Source of the DNA: Oscillospiraceae bacterium
Lineage (GTDB): Bacteria; Bacillota; Clostridia; Oscillospirales; Oscillospiraceae
NCBI GenBank assembly: GCA_017458065.1
Contig: JAFTGD010000021.1
Span: 1-64,000, forward strand
Length of the DNA stretch: 64,000 nt
Direction of reading: 5' to 3'
Shown: piece by piece, positions 43,078-52,325 of the stretch
Position numbering within the stretch: the first letter of the stretch is position 1
Layout: each line of letters starts with the position of its first letter
Translations under genes and position numbers: made by a program
The notes under the pieces: model-generated
Database searches by the model: none
The model's input: the letters and a program-made list of their open reading frames with translations, nothing else
What the model was told of the DNA's origin: nothing

Positions 43078-44529
43078 TTGAAGAGCATTTATATCAAGAA
43101 TTTTGCGACGACGATGCTGCTGCTTGCCTTTTCTTTCCTGATGCTGGCGATCAGTCTGATCGGGATCGGCCGGACTTATCTGATCGAGGACTACCGCAGA
43201 GGAATGATGATCACGGCGTCGGAAGTCGCGCATACCGCATCGGCCATTTCCAGAGGCAGCTCGCTGTCGGACTGGGCCATGAGCATGGTGATCAGCTCGA
43301 TCTCCGGCTCGACGGGGAACCATATCTTTATCACCGATGAAGAGGGGACCATCGTCACCTGTTCGGACAAGCGCCCTTACTGCGAGCACATCGGGAAAAC
43401 CGTGCCCGATGATGCCCTGCGGAAAATGGAACTCGAAAACTTTGACCAGCTGACAACGCTGGACGGGATCTATACGGATAAGCGGTATGTTGTCGGGAGG
43501 CAGATCACCGCCGAAACCGACGGAGACATCCTGGGCTATTGCTTTGTAAGCTCCCAGATCAGCAACATGCTAGGCACCTGGACCAATTATCTCACCTGGT
43601 CGATCATCGCATTCTCGATTGTGTCCCTGCTCGCGATGATGATGGTGATGTTCTACTCCAAACGGATGGCACGGCCGCTGGATGAGATCGCCTCCGCATC
43701 GAGAAAGTTTGCCCGGGGCGATTTCTCGGTGCGTGTCCGGCAGACCCATGACACCACCGATGAGATGGGGGCCCTGATCGATTCCTTTAACAAGATGGCG
43801 GATTCCCTTGAACAGGCGGAGAAGCGGAGAAGCGAGTTCATCGCCAATATCTCGCATGAGCTCAGGACGCCGATGACCACGATCTCCGGCTTTGCGGACG
43901 GAATCCTGGACGGGACGATTCCTCCGGAGGATGAGAGAAAGTACCTGATCTCCATCCGGGATGAGACGAGAAGGCTCTCCCGGCTGGTCCGGGACATGCT
44001 GGATGTCTCGCGCATGCGTACGACGGCATCTGATCCGTCGCGCCGGACGGCTTTTGACCTGACCGAGCTGATCCTGCAGACGCTGCTGAGCTTTGAGAGC
44101 CGGGCGACGAAGAAAAACCTGGATGTCGATCCGCAGCTTCCGGACAGCCATCTGATGGTCTACGCAGATAAAGACGCCATTACTCAGGTGATCTACAACC
44201 TGCTGGACAATGCGATCAAGTTTGCATCTGCGGGGAGCTGTCTGCTGGTCCGTCTGTACAAGGACATGGGGAAGGCTTACGTCTCGATCAAGGACTATGG
44301 CGAGACGATCCCACCGGACGATCTGCCGTATATCTTCGACCGTTTCCACAAGTCGGACCGGTCGCGCAGTCTGGATAAAGAGGGCGTCGGATTGGGTCTC
44401 TATCTGGTCAAGACCATTATCAACGCGCATGACGAGGACATCGCCGTGCGCAGCGAGGACGGGATGACCGAGTTCGTATTCACCCTCGCGCTTGCAGAAA
44501 ATAACAAACAGGGAAGAGAGAAGACATGA
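43078..44529 (+). CDS. Orphan HAMP-containing sensor histidine kinase
   Basis: A 483-residue membrane kinase. TM1 (about 10-32) and TM2 (about 170-192) enclose a ~135-residue extracytoplasmic sensor. A HAMP domain follows (SKRMARPLDEIASASRKFARGD), then the H-box FIANISHELRTPMTTI, N-box VIYNLLDNAIKFA and G-box EGVGLGLYLVK. The start is TTG at 43078 with GAGGCGTG upstream. No response regulator is adjacent, so its partner must lie elsewhere. It overlaps the HtrA-like gene by 4 bases, suggesting control of envelope proteolysis, as in CssS-type systems (inference). Confidence 0.93.
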   Translation: MKSIYIKNFATTMLLLAFSFLMLAISLIGIGRTYLIEDYRRGMMITASEVAHTASAISRGSSLSDWAMSMVISSISGSTGNHIFITDEEGTIVTCSDKRPYCEHIGKTVPDDALRKMELENFDQLTTLDGIYTDKRYVVGRQITAETDGDILGYCFVSSQISNMLGTWTNYLTWSIIAFSIVSLLAMMMVMFYSKRMARPLDEIASASRKFARGDFSVRVRQTHDTTDEMGALIDSFNKMADSLEQAEKRRSEFIANISHELRTPMTTISGFADGILDGTIPPEDERKYLISIRDETRRLSRLVRDMLDVSRMRTTASDPSRRTAFDLTELILQTLLSFESRATKKNLDVDPQLPDSHLMVYADKDAITQVIYNLLDNAIKFASAGSCLLVRLYKDMGKAYVSIKDYGETIPPDDLPYIFDRFHKSDRSRSLDKEGVGLGLYLVKTIINAHDEDIAVRSEDGMTEFVFTLALAENNKQGREKT

Positions 44530-45842
44530 ACTCAAACTGGTATCATTCACAGAACTGGTATGCGCCTCTGGTGTCGGAAGAGGTCGCGGCGCCCGCTGCA
44601 CCGGAAAAGCAGGAGAGTATTCCGGAGGACGGTCAGAAGAAAAAGAAACGCCGGAAAGGCATGACACCGGGCAGGATCGCGGGGCTGATTATTCTCCTTC
44701 TCCTTGTGATTGCAGGCAGTTCGCTTGCGTTCCGTCAGAACAGCGCCGACCTTCCGATCACACTGCCGGGCTTGCCGGAAGAGAAGACGGAAATGCCGGA
44801 CAGCATGGAGGACTTCTTCAAGCAGTACTATGAGGCGGTCGAGAGCGACTCCGTTGAGGTCAATGTTCCGCGGACAGAAGAGAGGCCGGACTTTACCCTG
44901 ACGCTGCAGCCCGCTTTGGAGGAAGAACTGACCCTGCAGGAGCTCTATGAACAGTGCGCGCCTGCGATCGTCTCCATCTCCGGCTATGAGGGAGACAATG
45001 TGGGCTACAACTGGGGCTCCGGCGTCGTGATCGGGGAGAACGGACTGATCCTGACCAACACCCATGTATTGGAGGACTGTGACCGGGCGGTCGTGACCCT
45101 GGACGACGGGAGAGAATTTGAAGCGGAGCTGATCGGGGCTGATGCCATCAGCGACATCGCGCTGCTGAAAATCGACGCAAAAGGGCTGAAGACAGCGCCG
45201 CTCGGCGAGAGCGCCAATCTGAGGGTCGGCGACCGGGTCGCGGCGATCGGCAATCCGCTCGGGGAGGACTTCCGCAACACCCTGACGGACGGCATTATCT
45301 CGGCCATCGAGCGCGGCATGACCTATCACGGACGCAGCATGACGCTCCTGCAGACCAATACCGCCATTAACGAAGGCAATTCCGGCGGCGCTCTCTTTAA
45401 CCTCTACGGACAGGTCATCGGCATTACAAATATGAAGATGATGTCCAGTTATTCCAGCATCGAGGGCATTGGTTTCGCAATCCCGTCAGTGACGGCCTGC
45501 AACGTTGTGAACGCGCTGCTCAAGGACGGCGAAGTCAAAGGCAGACCCGCGATCGGCATCACAGTCGGGTCGATCCCTCAGAATGCGAAGGACAAGTATG
45601 AACTGCCGGACGGACTTTATGTTTCCGAAGTGAGCGAGGGTTCTGACGCCAAGGAAAAGGGCGTTCAGGCAGGGGATATTATCCTGGCTGTGAATGGGAC
45701 GGAAGTCCGGACGACAGAGGACATCCTCAACATCAAGAACGAACTGCAGGTCGGCGATACCATGACGCTGAGCATCTGGCGTGATGGCGAGACCATGGAC
45801 ATCACCATTGCACTGGTCGACACCAACGATATTTACTCCTGA
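44526..45842 (+). CDS. HtrA/DegP-like S1C serine protease with one PDZ domain
   Basis: A 438-residue membrane-anchored protease. A ~45-residue cytoplasmic segment precedes one helix (about 51-68, IAGLIILLLLVIAGSSLAF), then the trypsin-like domain with His (LTNTHVLED), Asp (AISDIALLKID) and Ser (NEGNSGGALFN), and one C-terminal PDZ (AKEKGVQAGDIILAVNG). It probably degrades misfolded exported proteins. It overlaps the upstream kinase and shares one base with the next gene (TGATG). Confidence 0.95.
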   Translation: MNSNWYHSQNWYAPLVSEEVAAPAAPEKQESIPEDGQKKKKRRKGMTPGRIAGLIILLLLVIAGSSLAFRQNSADLPITLPGLPEEKTEMPDSMEDFFKQYYEAVESDSVEVNVPRTEERPDFTLTLQPALEEELTLQELYEQCAPAIVSISGYEGDNVGYNWGSGVVIGENGLILTNTHVLEDCDRAVVTLDDGREFEAELIGADAISDIALLKIDAKGLKTAPLGESANLRVGDRVAAIGNPLGEDFRNTLTDGIISAIERGMTYHGRSMTLLQTNTAINEGNSGGALFNLYGQVIGITNMKMMSSYSSIEGIGFAIPSVTACNVVNALLKDGEVKGRPAIGITVGSIPQNAKDKYELPDGLYVSEVSEGSDAKEKGVQAGDIILAVNGTEVRTTEDILNIKNELQVGDTMTLSIWRDGETMDITIALVDTNDIYS

Positions 45843-46396
45843 TGAAGGTTGAAGTCGTCCGCAGCAAACGAAAGACCCTCTCCCTGCAGGTGCGGGAGGA
45901 TGGCACGGTTCTTGTCCGTGTTCCAAACCGCGTCAGGGAAAGAGAAATCCGCTCTTTTGTCCAGGGGCATATGGACTGGATCATCAGGCAGCAGAGCAGG
46001 ATGGAGCAGGCTGCGGCAGCACGCAGCGAAATCAGTCCCCTGACGGAGGAAGAGCTGCAGAGACTGAGAGAGGAGGCAAGGAGAGATCTCACCGCCCGCG
46101 CTGCAGTCTTTGCGCCGAGGATCGGTGTGACCTATGGCAGAATCAGCATTCGGCACCAGAAGACAAAGTGGGGCAGCTGCTCTTCCAAGGGCAATCTGAA
46201 CTTCAACTGCCTGCTGATGCTGGCGCCGGAAGCGGTGCTGGACTATGTGGTGGTGCATGAGCTCTGCCATCGGAAGCAAATGAATCATTCACCCGCCTTC
46301 TGGTCGGAAGTGGAGCGAATTCTCCCGGATTACAGAATCGCCAGAAAGTGGCTGAAAACCCACGGACAGGAACTGATGCTATACAATCAGGAATAA
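45842..46396 (+). CDS. YgjP-type (DUF45) zinc metallopeptidase
   Basis: A 184-residue protein with the zincin motif HELCH followed by a third histidine (HELCHRKQMNHSPAFW), plus the upstream KTKWGSCSSKGNLNFN block typical of the YgjP/SprT-like family. It is expected to be cytoplasmic, and its physiological substrate is unknown. The ATG shares a base with the HtrA stop, making it the third gene of the kinase-protease operon. Confidence 0.9.
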   Translation: MKVEVVRSKRKTLSLQVREDGTVLVRVPNRVREREIRSFVQGHMDWIIRQQSRMEQAAAARSEISPLTEEELQRLREEARRDLTARAAVFAPRIGVTYGRISIRHQKTKWGSCSSKGNLNFNCLLMLAPEAVLDYVVVHELCHRKQMNHSPAFWSEVERILPDYRIARKWLKTHGQELMLYNQE

Positions 46397-46404
46397 TAAG
46401 AAGC

Positions 46405-46433
46405 TTGCAAATTTGCCGGTTATATGATAAAAT
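46405..46433 (+). promoter_or_regulatory. Promoter of the MntR-like gene
   Basis: TTGCAA at 46405-46410 and TAAAAT at 46428-46433 have a 17-bp spacer, 44 bp before the start codon. Confidence 0.65.
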
Positions 46434-46476
46434 TAACTAACTGCGACGGGAATAAAAAGCAAAAGAGGGGATATTT

Positions 46477-46854
46477 ATGAACCTGAGGAATTTCAGAAAC
46501 GAAGCGCGGGATGATTATCTGGAAGCGATCCTGATGATCACCCAGGAGAAGGGGCACTGCCGCTCCATCAACATTGCCGAGACGCTGGATGTGACAAAGC
46601 CGTCGGTCAGCGTCGCGGTGGGCAAGCTTGTCGAAGCAGGCCTGATTACGATGGATGACGATAAGATGATCCATTTTACCGAAGAAGGACGTGTCCTTGC
46701 GGAGCTGACGCTGGCAAAGCATAACTATCTGAAGGAACTGCTGATGAACGCCGGGATCGACGAAGAGACCGCCGAGCGGGAAGCCTGTGCTATGGAGCAC
46801 GGGATCAGTGAGGACAGCTTCCGCAAGCTGGAAGCACATTATCCTTTGTCATAA
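46477..46854 (+). CDS. MntR/DtxR-family metal-dependent transcriptional regulator
   Basis: A 125-residue protein with an N-terminal winged helix (SINIAETLDVTKPSVSVAVGKLVEAGLI) and a metal-binding helical dimerisation domain. Likely metal ligands can be matched to MntR: Asp and Glu in DDYLEAIL, His in AKHNYLKELL, and Glu-His in ACAMEHGIS. It lacks the SH3-like third domain of DtxR, as MntR does. Manganese or iron homeostasis is expected; no transporter gene is adjacent. AGAGGGG lies upstream, and a terminator follows. Confidence 0.92.
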   Translation: MNLRNFRNEARDDYLEAILMITQEKGHCRSINIAETLDVTKPSVSVAVGKLVEAGLITMDDDKMIHFTEEGRVLAELTLAKHNYLKELLMNAGIDEETAEREACAMEHGISEDSFRKLEAHYPLS

Positions 46855-46878
46855 AGCCTTTCGTCATAAACAGAATGA

Positions 46879-46905
46879 AAAGCAGCCCGGAGGGGCTGCT
46901 TTCTC
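46879..46905 (+). terminator. Terminator of the MntR-like gene
   Basis: A 10-bp stem (AAAGCAGCCC at 46879-46888 with GGGCTGCTTT at 46893-46902), loop GGAG, followed by CTCG. The stem's own 3' TTT acts as a short T run. Confidence 0.75.
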
Positions 46906-46908
46906 GTT

Positions 46909-46936
46909 AAAATGGACCGTCCGGCCGGACGGTCCA
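46909..46936 (-). terminator. Palindromic terminator of the DUF937 gene
   Basis: A perfect 24-bp palindrome at 46913-46936 (arms TGGACCGTCCGG and its reverse complement) is followed on the minus strand by TTTTAAC, 22 bp after the stop of the gene at 46959. Confidence 0.75.
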
Positions 46937-46958
46937 AATCTGGAATGAGGAGTGAAAA

Positions 46959-47612
46959 TTATCTCCCGGTAAGAAGGCTGAGCAGCTGCATGCCGTTGAC
47001 GGAGCTGTCGTTGTCCGCCTGAGAGGCGCTGCCCCCGAGCAGAGAACCGAGAAGACCGCCGCCAAGACTGTTGGAGCCGCCGCCGAGCAGACCGGAGAGC
47101 AGGCCGCCAGCGGAGGGCTGGCTCTGAGCCTGAGCGCCCGCAAACATCCCCATCAGGTCGGTGAGGTCAAAACCGTCGCTCAGATCCACCTTCGGCGCGG
47201 CAGAGGCGGAGCTGGTCGCGGCGGAGAGGCCGCTCAGCACGGCGGGAGCCATACCGGAGAGGGCTGTGCTGACATCCTGTGTGCTCAGCCCGGCCTGCTG
47301 GGCAAGGCTGCTGATGGCGGCGTCAGACTGGCTGCCGAAGATGTGGCCGATGATCTTCTGACCGTCAGCGGTGTCGGCCTCGTCGATCTGTTCGGCAAGC
47401 GTCTTCTTATTGGTGTGCTGCGTCAGGGCGCCAAGCAGGGACTGTGCGCCGGACTGGGAAGAAGCGTTGTTGGTCATAAACTTGATCAGCAGAGGGATCG
47501 CCAGAGGGACAAGCTTTTTCAGAACGGCGGAGCTGAGGCCGGTCTTTTTGGCCAGCGCGGTGATGCTGGAATCGGTAAGCATCGACTTCAGCAAAAGACT
47601 TAGAAGATTCAT
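46959..47612 (-). CDS. DUF937 family protein
   Basis: A 217-residue protein of the DUF937 group. The N-terminal ~135 residues are helical with repeated ALAKKTGLS and GLSTQDVSTALSGMAPAVL units; each contains a short helix-turn motif and a hydrophobic helix (KKLVPLAIPLLIKFM). The C-terminal third is Gly/Ser/Leu-rich low complexity (GGLLSGLLGGG, GGGLLGSLLGG). The function is unknown. GGAGGTAC precedes the ATG. It follows the DUF4428 gene on the same strand after 80 bp containing an inverted repeat. Confidence 0.8.
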   Translation of the reverse strand: MNLLSLLLKSMLTDSSITALAKKTGLSSAVLKKLVPLAIPLLIKFMTNNASSQSGAQSLLGALTQHTNKKTLAEQIDEADTADGQKIIGHIFGSQSDAAISSLAQQAGLSTQDVSTALSGMAPAVLSGLSAATSSASAAPKVDLSDGFDLTDLMGMFAGAQAQSQPSAGGLLSGLLGGGSNSLGGGLLGSLLGGSASQADNDSSVNGMQLLSLLTGR

Positions 47613-47633
47613 ATTGTACCTCCAAATAAAAAT

Positions 47634-47667
47634 AGGACTCTGTGGCTATTATAGCGCAAAGAGTCCT
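47634..47667 (-). terminator. Inverted repeat after the DUF4428 gene, terminator-like, containing a -10-like TATAAT
   Basis: Arms AGGACTCT (47634-47641) and AGAGTCCT (47660-47667) are T-rich on both outer sides, so either strand could terminate. The loop contains TATAAT on the minus strand (47648-47653), a possible -10 for the DUF937 gene with a poor -35. Confidence 0.6.
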
Positions 47668-47692
47668 GTTTTTCTACTGTTTTTTATCAGAA

Positions 47693-48478
47693 TTATCCGT
47701 TGAGAGAACCGCCGCAGTATTCACAGCATCCGGAGGCATCGGGTACAGTGGTTGCACCGCACCAGGGGCAGGTTACAGCAGTCTTCGGGGCTGACTGAGC
47801 CTCAACCTCTTGACGGATCCCCAGACGCATATTGTCCAGGCACTCCTTGATTTCGTTCCCCATGTTGAGATATTCATAATAATCATTCATGCGAAGACCG
47901 GAACCTCCGGCACGATTGACGCGCCATCCGCCGGAGGCGGCATTTGCAGGACGCTCGCCGACTTTGATATAACCGTTGGAGAGATTGTAGCGGATCTTAT
48001 CAAAATATGGATGATTGACGTGGATGCTGACAAAGAAATTATAGGAATACTCGTAGCGCGGAGGGGTGAAGCTGACTTCTTTTCCTTCGTCATTGGTCTG
48101 CTTGAGCTCGTTCCGGCTTTCGTCAATGTCCAGATCGCAGCCGGTCACCTGAGAATAATCCAGCACGTCGGGATTGGCGGTCTCCAGGTTGGAGGCGCTG
48201 GTCACCATGAACTGCTTCTGATCCTCATCCAAAAGGAGCTTGGTATATCTGCCGATGCTGCGGGTGGTGTGGAACGCGGCGACTTTCGCCTTGTTCGCTT
48301 CCCGGTAATCGAGCTGCTCCTGGATCTCCGCCTTGGTGCTGTGCCGGCGTTCGTTGAACCAGGGGGAGAGCCTGGAAGCACAATTCTTGCACATGTTGCC
48401 GTCTTCGAGCTTCTTGTTCCCGAGCAGACCGATCTTCTCGCCGCAGAAGTCGCAGTATTTTTTGTCAAATAATCCCAT
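47693..48478 (-). CDS. DUF4428 zinc-ribbon protein
   Basis: A 261-residue protein with zinc ribbons at both ends: N-terminal CDFCGEKIGLLGNKKL...CKNCASRL (DUF4428) and C-terminal CPWCGATT...CCEYCGGSL. The middle holds an extended beta region (VTGCDLDIDESRNEL ... RYEYSYNFFVSIHVNHPYF) seen in this family. Its function is unknown; homologues are common in gut Firmicutes and are often cytosolic. It has its own promoter. Confidence 0.85.
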   Translation of the reverse strand: MGLFDKKYCDFCGEKIGLLGNKKLEDGNMCKNCASRLSPWFNERRHSTKAEIQEQLDYREANKAKVAAFHTTRSIGRYTKLLLDEDQKQFMVTSASNLETANPDVLDYSQVTGCDLDIDESRNELKQTNDEGKEVSFTPPRYEYSYNFFVSIHVNHPYFDKIRYNLSNGYIKVGERPANAASGGWRVNRAGGSGLRMNDYYEYLNMGNEIKECLDNMRLGIRQEVEAQSAPKTAVTCPWCGATTVPDASGCCEYCGGSLNG

Positions 48479-48523
48479 CTCTACCAGCCTTTATGTTTTA
48501 ATGATCGATTTTCGGTTAACTTC

Positions 48524-48552
48524 ATTATAAAGGATGCGGCCGATGATTTCAA
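48524..48552 (-). promoter_or_regulatory. Promoter of the DUF4428 gene
   Basis: On the minus strand TTGAAA (48547-48552) and TATAAT (48524-48529) have an exact 17-bp spacer. Confidence 0.85.
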
Positions 48553-48578
48553 TATCCGAAATAAGAGAATCTGCATGA

Positions 48579-48619
48579 CAAAACAAGACCATCGTCCCGA
48601 GGGTGAGACGGTGGTCTTG
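48579..48619 (-). terminator. Terminator of the pyr/pur operon
   Basis: A 13-bp stem with one mismatch (48584-48596 with 48607-48619) is followed by TTTTG on the minus strand, 16 bp after the purL stop. Confidence 0.9.
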
Positions 48620-48634
48620 CTGCAGATGAAAGGA

Positions 48635-51600
48635 TCAGGCGAAGTACTTTACCGCGGATTCAAACATCCTCAGGTCGTAGTTGCCGGGGACGTTCCGGTA
48701 GAGCCCGGCGCCGATGCGCTCGGCATGGCCCATCTTGCCGAAAACTCTGCCGTCGGGGGAGGTGATGCCCTCAATCGCGAAGAGGGAGTTGTTGGGGTTA
48801 AAGTGTACATCCGCAGTGGCGTTGCCCTCCAGATCCACATACTGGGTCGCGATCTGGCCGTTTGCCGCGAGGCTGCGGATCAATTCCTCGCTTGCAAGGA
48901 AGCGGCCTTCGCCGTGCGAAATCGGGACGTGATAGACCTCACCGACCTCGGTCAGCGCCAGCCAGGGGGACTTGTTGGAGGCGATCCGGGTACGGACAAT
49001 GCGGCTCTGATGCCGGCCGATGGTATTGAAGGTCAGGGTCGGGCAGTTCTCATCCGTATCGATGATCTTTCCATAAGGGACCAGACCCAGCTTGATGAGC
49101 GCCTGGAAACCGTTGCAGATCCCGCAGATCAGACCGTCGCGCTGTTCCAGAAGCTCGGTGACCCCCTCCTTGATCTCCGCATTGCGGAAGAAAGCGGTAA
49201 TGAACTTTCCGGAGCCGTCCGGCTCATCGCCGCCGGAGAAGCCGCCCGGGATGAAGATTATCTGGCTTTCTTTCAGCCGCGCGGCAAACTGATCCACACT
49301 GCGGGTAATGCCGTCAGAGGAGAGGTTGTTGATCACAAAGATCTCCGGTTCGGCGCCGGCGTCGCGGACGGCGCGGGCGCTGTCGACTTCGCAGTTGGTA
49401 CCGGGGAAGGCGGGGATCAGAACACGGGGCTTAGCCGTTTTGACCGTGGGGGCGACGCGCGTTTCCGAACGGAAGGAGAAGTTCTCCATCCCGGCGGAGG
49501 ACTGTTCAATATTGCAGGAATAAACCGACTCCAGCTTGTCCTCATAGAGCCGCAGAAGCTCGGCGGCATCGACGCTCTCTTCTCCGAGGCGGAACACACC
49601 GTCGTCTGTGACTGTGCCGATCAGCTCGGCGCCTTCTGCGTCTTCTGTGACTTCGAGCAGGAAGGAGCCGTAGTCATAGCCAAAGAGCCGCTGGACGGAA
49701 AGCCCATCCGCAAAGCGGAAGCCGAAGCCATTGCCGAAGGCCATTTTCATCACAGCCTCCGCGATACCGCCCATACCGGGCGTATAGCAGGCGACTGCCC
49801 TGCCGCTGCGCAGGAACTCTGTGACCCGGTTAAAGAGCGCGATCAGAGATGCGGCAGCAGGGAGCCCGTCAGGACCATAGTCCGGCGCAAGACGGACAAG
49901 CCTATGTCCGGCCTGCTTGAACTCAGGAGAAATGACTTCGTCCGTTTTCCCGGTGGTCACCGCGAAGGACACCAGTGTAGGCGGCACATGCAGGTCCTCA
50001 AAGGAACCGCTCATCGAGTCCTTGCCGCCAATGGCGCCGATCCCGAGGCCCATCTGCGCCTCGAAAGCGCCGAGCAGGGCGGAGAGCGGTTTGCCCCAGC
50101 GGGCGCTGTCTTTGCCGAGCCGCTCGAAGTACTCCTGGAAGCTCAGATACACATCGGAGAAGGATGCGCCGGCAGCCACCAGCTTGCAGACCGACTCCAC
50201 CACAGCCAGGTATGCCCCGTGATAAGGGCTCTTTTCGGTAATGAAGGGGTTGTAGCCCCAGGACATAAAGGAGCAGTCGTCAGTGTGCTTCTCTTCCATG
50301 GAGATTTTCTGCACCATGGCCTGGATGGGCGTCAGCTGGTTCTGACCGCCGAAGGGCATCAGAACCGTCCCAGCGCCAATGGTGGAATCAAAGCGCTCGC
50401 TCAGACCGCGTCTGGAGCAGCAGTTGAGGTCTGCGGCCATCTCCCGGAGCAGGTTACCGAAGCTGCCGCTGACTTTCTTTTCCCAGAACTGCGGCGCTGC
50501 AGCGACGGCGTCAATGTGCTTTTCGGCTCCGTTGGTGTCCAGGAAGGCACGGCTCAGATTCACGATCTGCTTTCCGTTCCACTCCATCACCAGACGGGGC
50601 TCCGCCTGGACGGAGGCGACAGGGACCGCTTCGAGGTTTTCGCCTGCGGCAAGACGCAGGAAGGAGTCCACATCAGAAGCTTCCACGACAACGGCCATGC
50701 GCTCCTGACTCTCACTGATGGCAAGTTCCGTGCCGTCCAGACCTTCGTATTTTCTGGGCACGGCGTTGAGATTGATGCGCAGGCCTTCCGCAAGCTCGCC
50801 GATGGCGACGGAGACGCCGCCCGCGCCGAAGTCGTTGCAGCGCTTGATCATTCGTGAGGCCTCGGCGTTGCGGAAAAGACGCTGGAGCTTGCGTTCCTCA
50901 GGGGCGTTGCCCTTCTGAACCTCGGCACCGCAGGTCTCCACGGACTGGGCGTTATGTGCCTTGCTGGAGCCTGTGGCGCCGCCGATGCCGTCGCGTCCGG
51001 TTCTGCCGCCGAGAAGGATGACGACGTCACCGGGAGCGGGGCGTTCCCGGCGTACGTTCTCCGCGGGTGCGGCCGCGATGACCGCGCCGATCTCCATGCG
51101 CTTGGCGGCATAGCCGGGATGGTAGAGTTCGTCCACAATACCTGTGGCAAGGCCGATCTGGTTACCGTAGGAGGAGTAGCCGGCGGCCGCGGTGGTGACC
51201 AGCTTGCGCTGGGGCAGCTTGCCGGGGATGGTCTCGGAGACGGGCGTCAGAGGATCCGCGGCGCCGGTCACGCGCATGGCACCGTAGACATAGGAACGCC
51301 CGGAGAGCGGGTCGCGGATCGCACCGCCGATGCAGGTGGCCGCGCCGCCGAAGGGCTCGATCTCTGTGGGATGGTTGTGGGTCTCGTTTTTGAAGAGAAG
51401 GAGCCAGGGCTCGGTTTCGCCGTCGGCTTCCACTTCGATCTTAACCGTGCAGGCGTTGATCTCTTCCGACTCGTCGAGCTTCGGGAGTTTGCCGGCCTTC
51501 TTGAGCGCCTTGACCGCGACAGTCGCGAGATCCATCAGGCAGATGGGCTTCGTGCGGTTCAGCGCCTTGCGGGTATCCAGATAGTCCTGCCAGGCCTTTT

Positions 51601-52324
51601 CCAGCAGTGCGTCCTCAAAGCGGACCTGATCGATGATGGTGTTGAAGGTCGTGTGTCGGCAGTGATCGGACCAGTAGGTATCGAGAACACGGATCTCGGT
51701 GATGGTCGGGTCGCGTTCCTCGCTGCGGAAGTACTCCTGACAGAAAGCGATGTCGTCGGCATCCATGGCGAGACCGAAGTTTCGGACAAAGTCCTCCAGC
51801 TCGGTGCGGCTGAGGCCGCGGAAGCCATTCAGAACAGCGACTTCGGTGGGAATCTCATACTGGACGCGGAGAGTGTCAGGCTTCTCGAGGGCGGCTTCCC
51901 GTGCCTCGACGGGGTTGACGACGTATTTCTTGAGCTCGGCGAGCTCGTGATCGCTCAAAGCACCGTACAGGGCATAGACCTTCGCAGAACGCACGAGCGG
52001 ACGCTCGCCCTGGGAAAGAATCTGGATGCACTGCGCGGCGGAATCGGCGCGCTGGTCGAACTGGCCGGGCAGATACTCCACTGCGAACACATGGGCTTCG
52101 CCGAAGTCCGGTTCCTCGCAGGCGATGTCCAGCTGCGGCTCAGAGAAGACGGTCTTTACGGCGTAGCGGAACAGATCTTCGGTGATTTCCTCCGCGTCAT
52201 AGCGGTTGAAGAGCCGGACCTGCTCGAGGCTTGTGATCCCGAGAAGATTGCGGGCTTCATTGAGCAGAGTCTGTGCCTCGTGGTCCAGACCGGGCTTCTT
52301 TTCAACAAAAATACGGTATACCAT
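48635..52324 (-). CDS. purL: Phosphoribosylformylglycinamidine synthase, single-chain type
   Basis: Converts FGAR to FGAM with ATP and glutamine. The 1,229-residue long form joins the PurS-like, PurL and PurQ functions in one chain. The synthetase core is seen in DTYWSDHCRHTTFNT, FKNETHNHPTEIEPFGGAATCIGG and GGRTGRDGIGGATGSSK. The C-terminal class I glutaminase has its nucleophile in GICNGFQAL and the His in ISHGEGRF, so unlike PurF its glutaminase looks intact. I chose the ATG at 52324 after GGGAGGTC, one base after the purD stop. It is the last gene of the operon. Confidence 0.97.
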   Translation of the reverse strand: MVYRIFVEKKPGLDHEAQTLLNEARNLLGITSLEQVRLFNRYDAEEITEDLFRYAVKTVFSEPQLDIACEEPDFGEAHVFAVEYLPGQFDQRADSAAQCIQILSQGERPLVRSAKVYALYGALSDHELAELKKYVVNPVEAREAALEKPDTLRVQYEIPTEVAVLNGFRGLSRTELEDFVRNFGLAMDADDIAFCQEYFRSEERDPTITEIRVLDTYWSDHCRHTTFNTIIDQVRFEDALLEKAWQDYLDTRKALNRTKPICLMDLATVAVKALKKAGKLPKLDESEEINACTVKIEVEADGETEPWLLLFKNETHNHPTEIEPFGGAATCIGGAIRDPLSGRSYVYGAMRVTGAADPLTPVSETIPGKLPQRKLVTTAAAGYSSYGNQIGLATGIVDELYHPGYAAKRMEIGAVIAAAPAENVRRERPAPGDVVILLGGRTGRDGIGGATGSSKAHNAQSVETCGAEVQKGNAPEERKLQRLFRNAEASRMIKRCNDFGAGGVSVAIGELAEGLRINLNAVPRKYEGLDGTELAISESQERMAVVVEASDVDSFLRLAAGENLEAVPVASVQAEPRLVMEWNGKQIVNLSRAFLDTNGAEKHIDAVAAAPQFWEKKVSGSFGNLLREMAADLNCCSRRGLSERFDSTIGAGTVLMPFGGQNQLTPIQAMVQKISMEEKHTDDCSFMSWGYNPFITEKSPYHGAYLAVVESVCKLVAAGASFSDVYLSFQEYFERLGKDSARWGKPLSALLGAFEAQMGLGIGAIGGKDSMSGSFEDLHVPPTLVSFAVTTGKTDEVISPEFKQAGHRLVRLAPDYGPDGLPAAASLIALFNRVTEFLRSGRAVACYTPGMGGIAEAVMKMAFGNGFGFRFADGLSVQRLFGYDYGSFLLEVTEDAEGAELIGTVTDDGVFRLGEESVDAAELLRLYEDKLESVYSCNIEQSSAGMENFSFRSETRVAPTVKTAKPRVLIPAFPGTNCEVDSARAVRDAGAEPEIFVINNLSSDGITRSVDQFAARLKESQIIFIPGGFSGGDEPDGSGKFITAFFRNAEIKEGVTELLEQRDGLICGICNGFQALIKLGLVPYGKIIDTDENCPTLTFNTIGRHQSRIVRTRIASNKSPWLALTEVGEVYHVPISHGEGRFLASEELIRSLAANGQIATQYVDLEGNATADVHFNPNNSLFAIEGITSPDGRVFGKMGHAERIGAGLYRNVPGNYDLRMFESAVKYFA

Positions 52325-52325
52325 C

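Noticed and set aside
48575-50857. A 760-codon + strand frame opposite purL, with similar long frames opposite the other pur genes
   Set aside because: They are high-GC antisense shadows; the minus-strand genes carry all catalytic motifs and the operon spacing.
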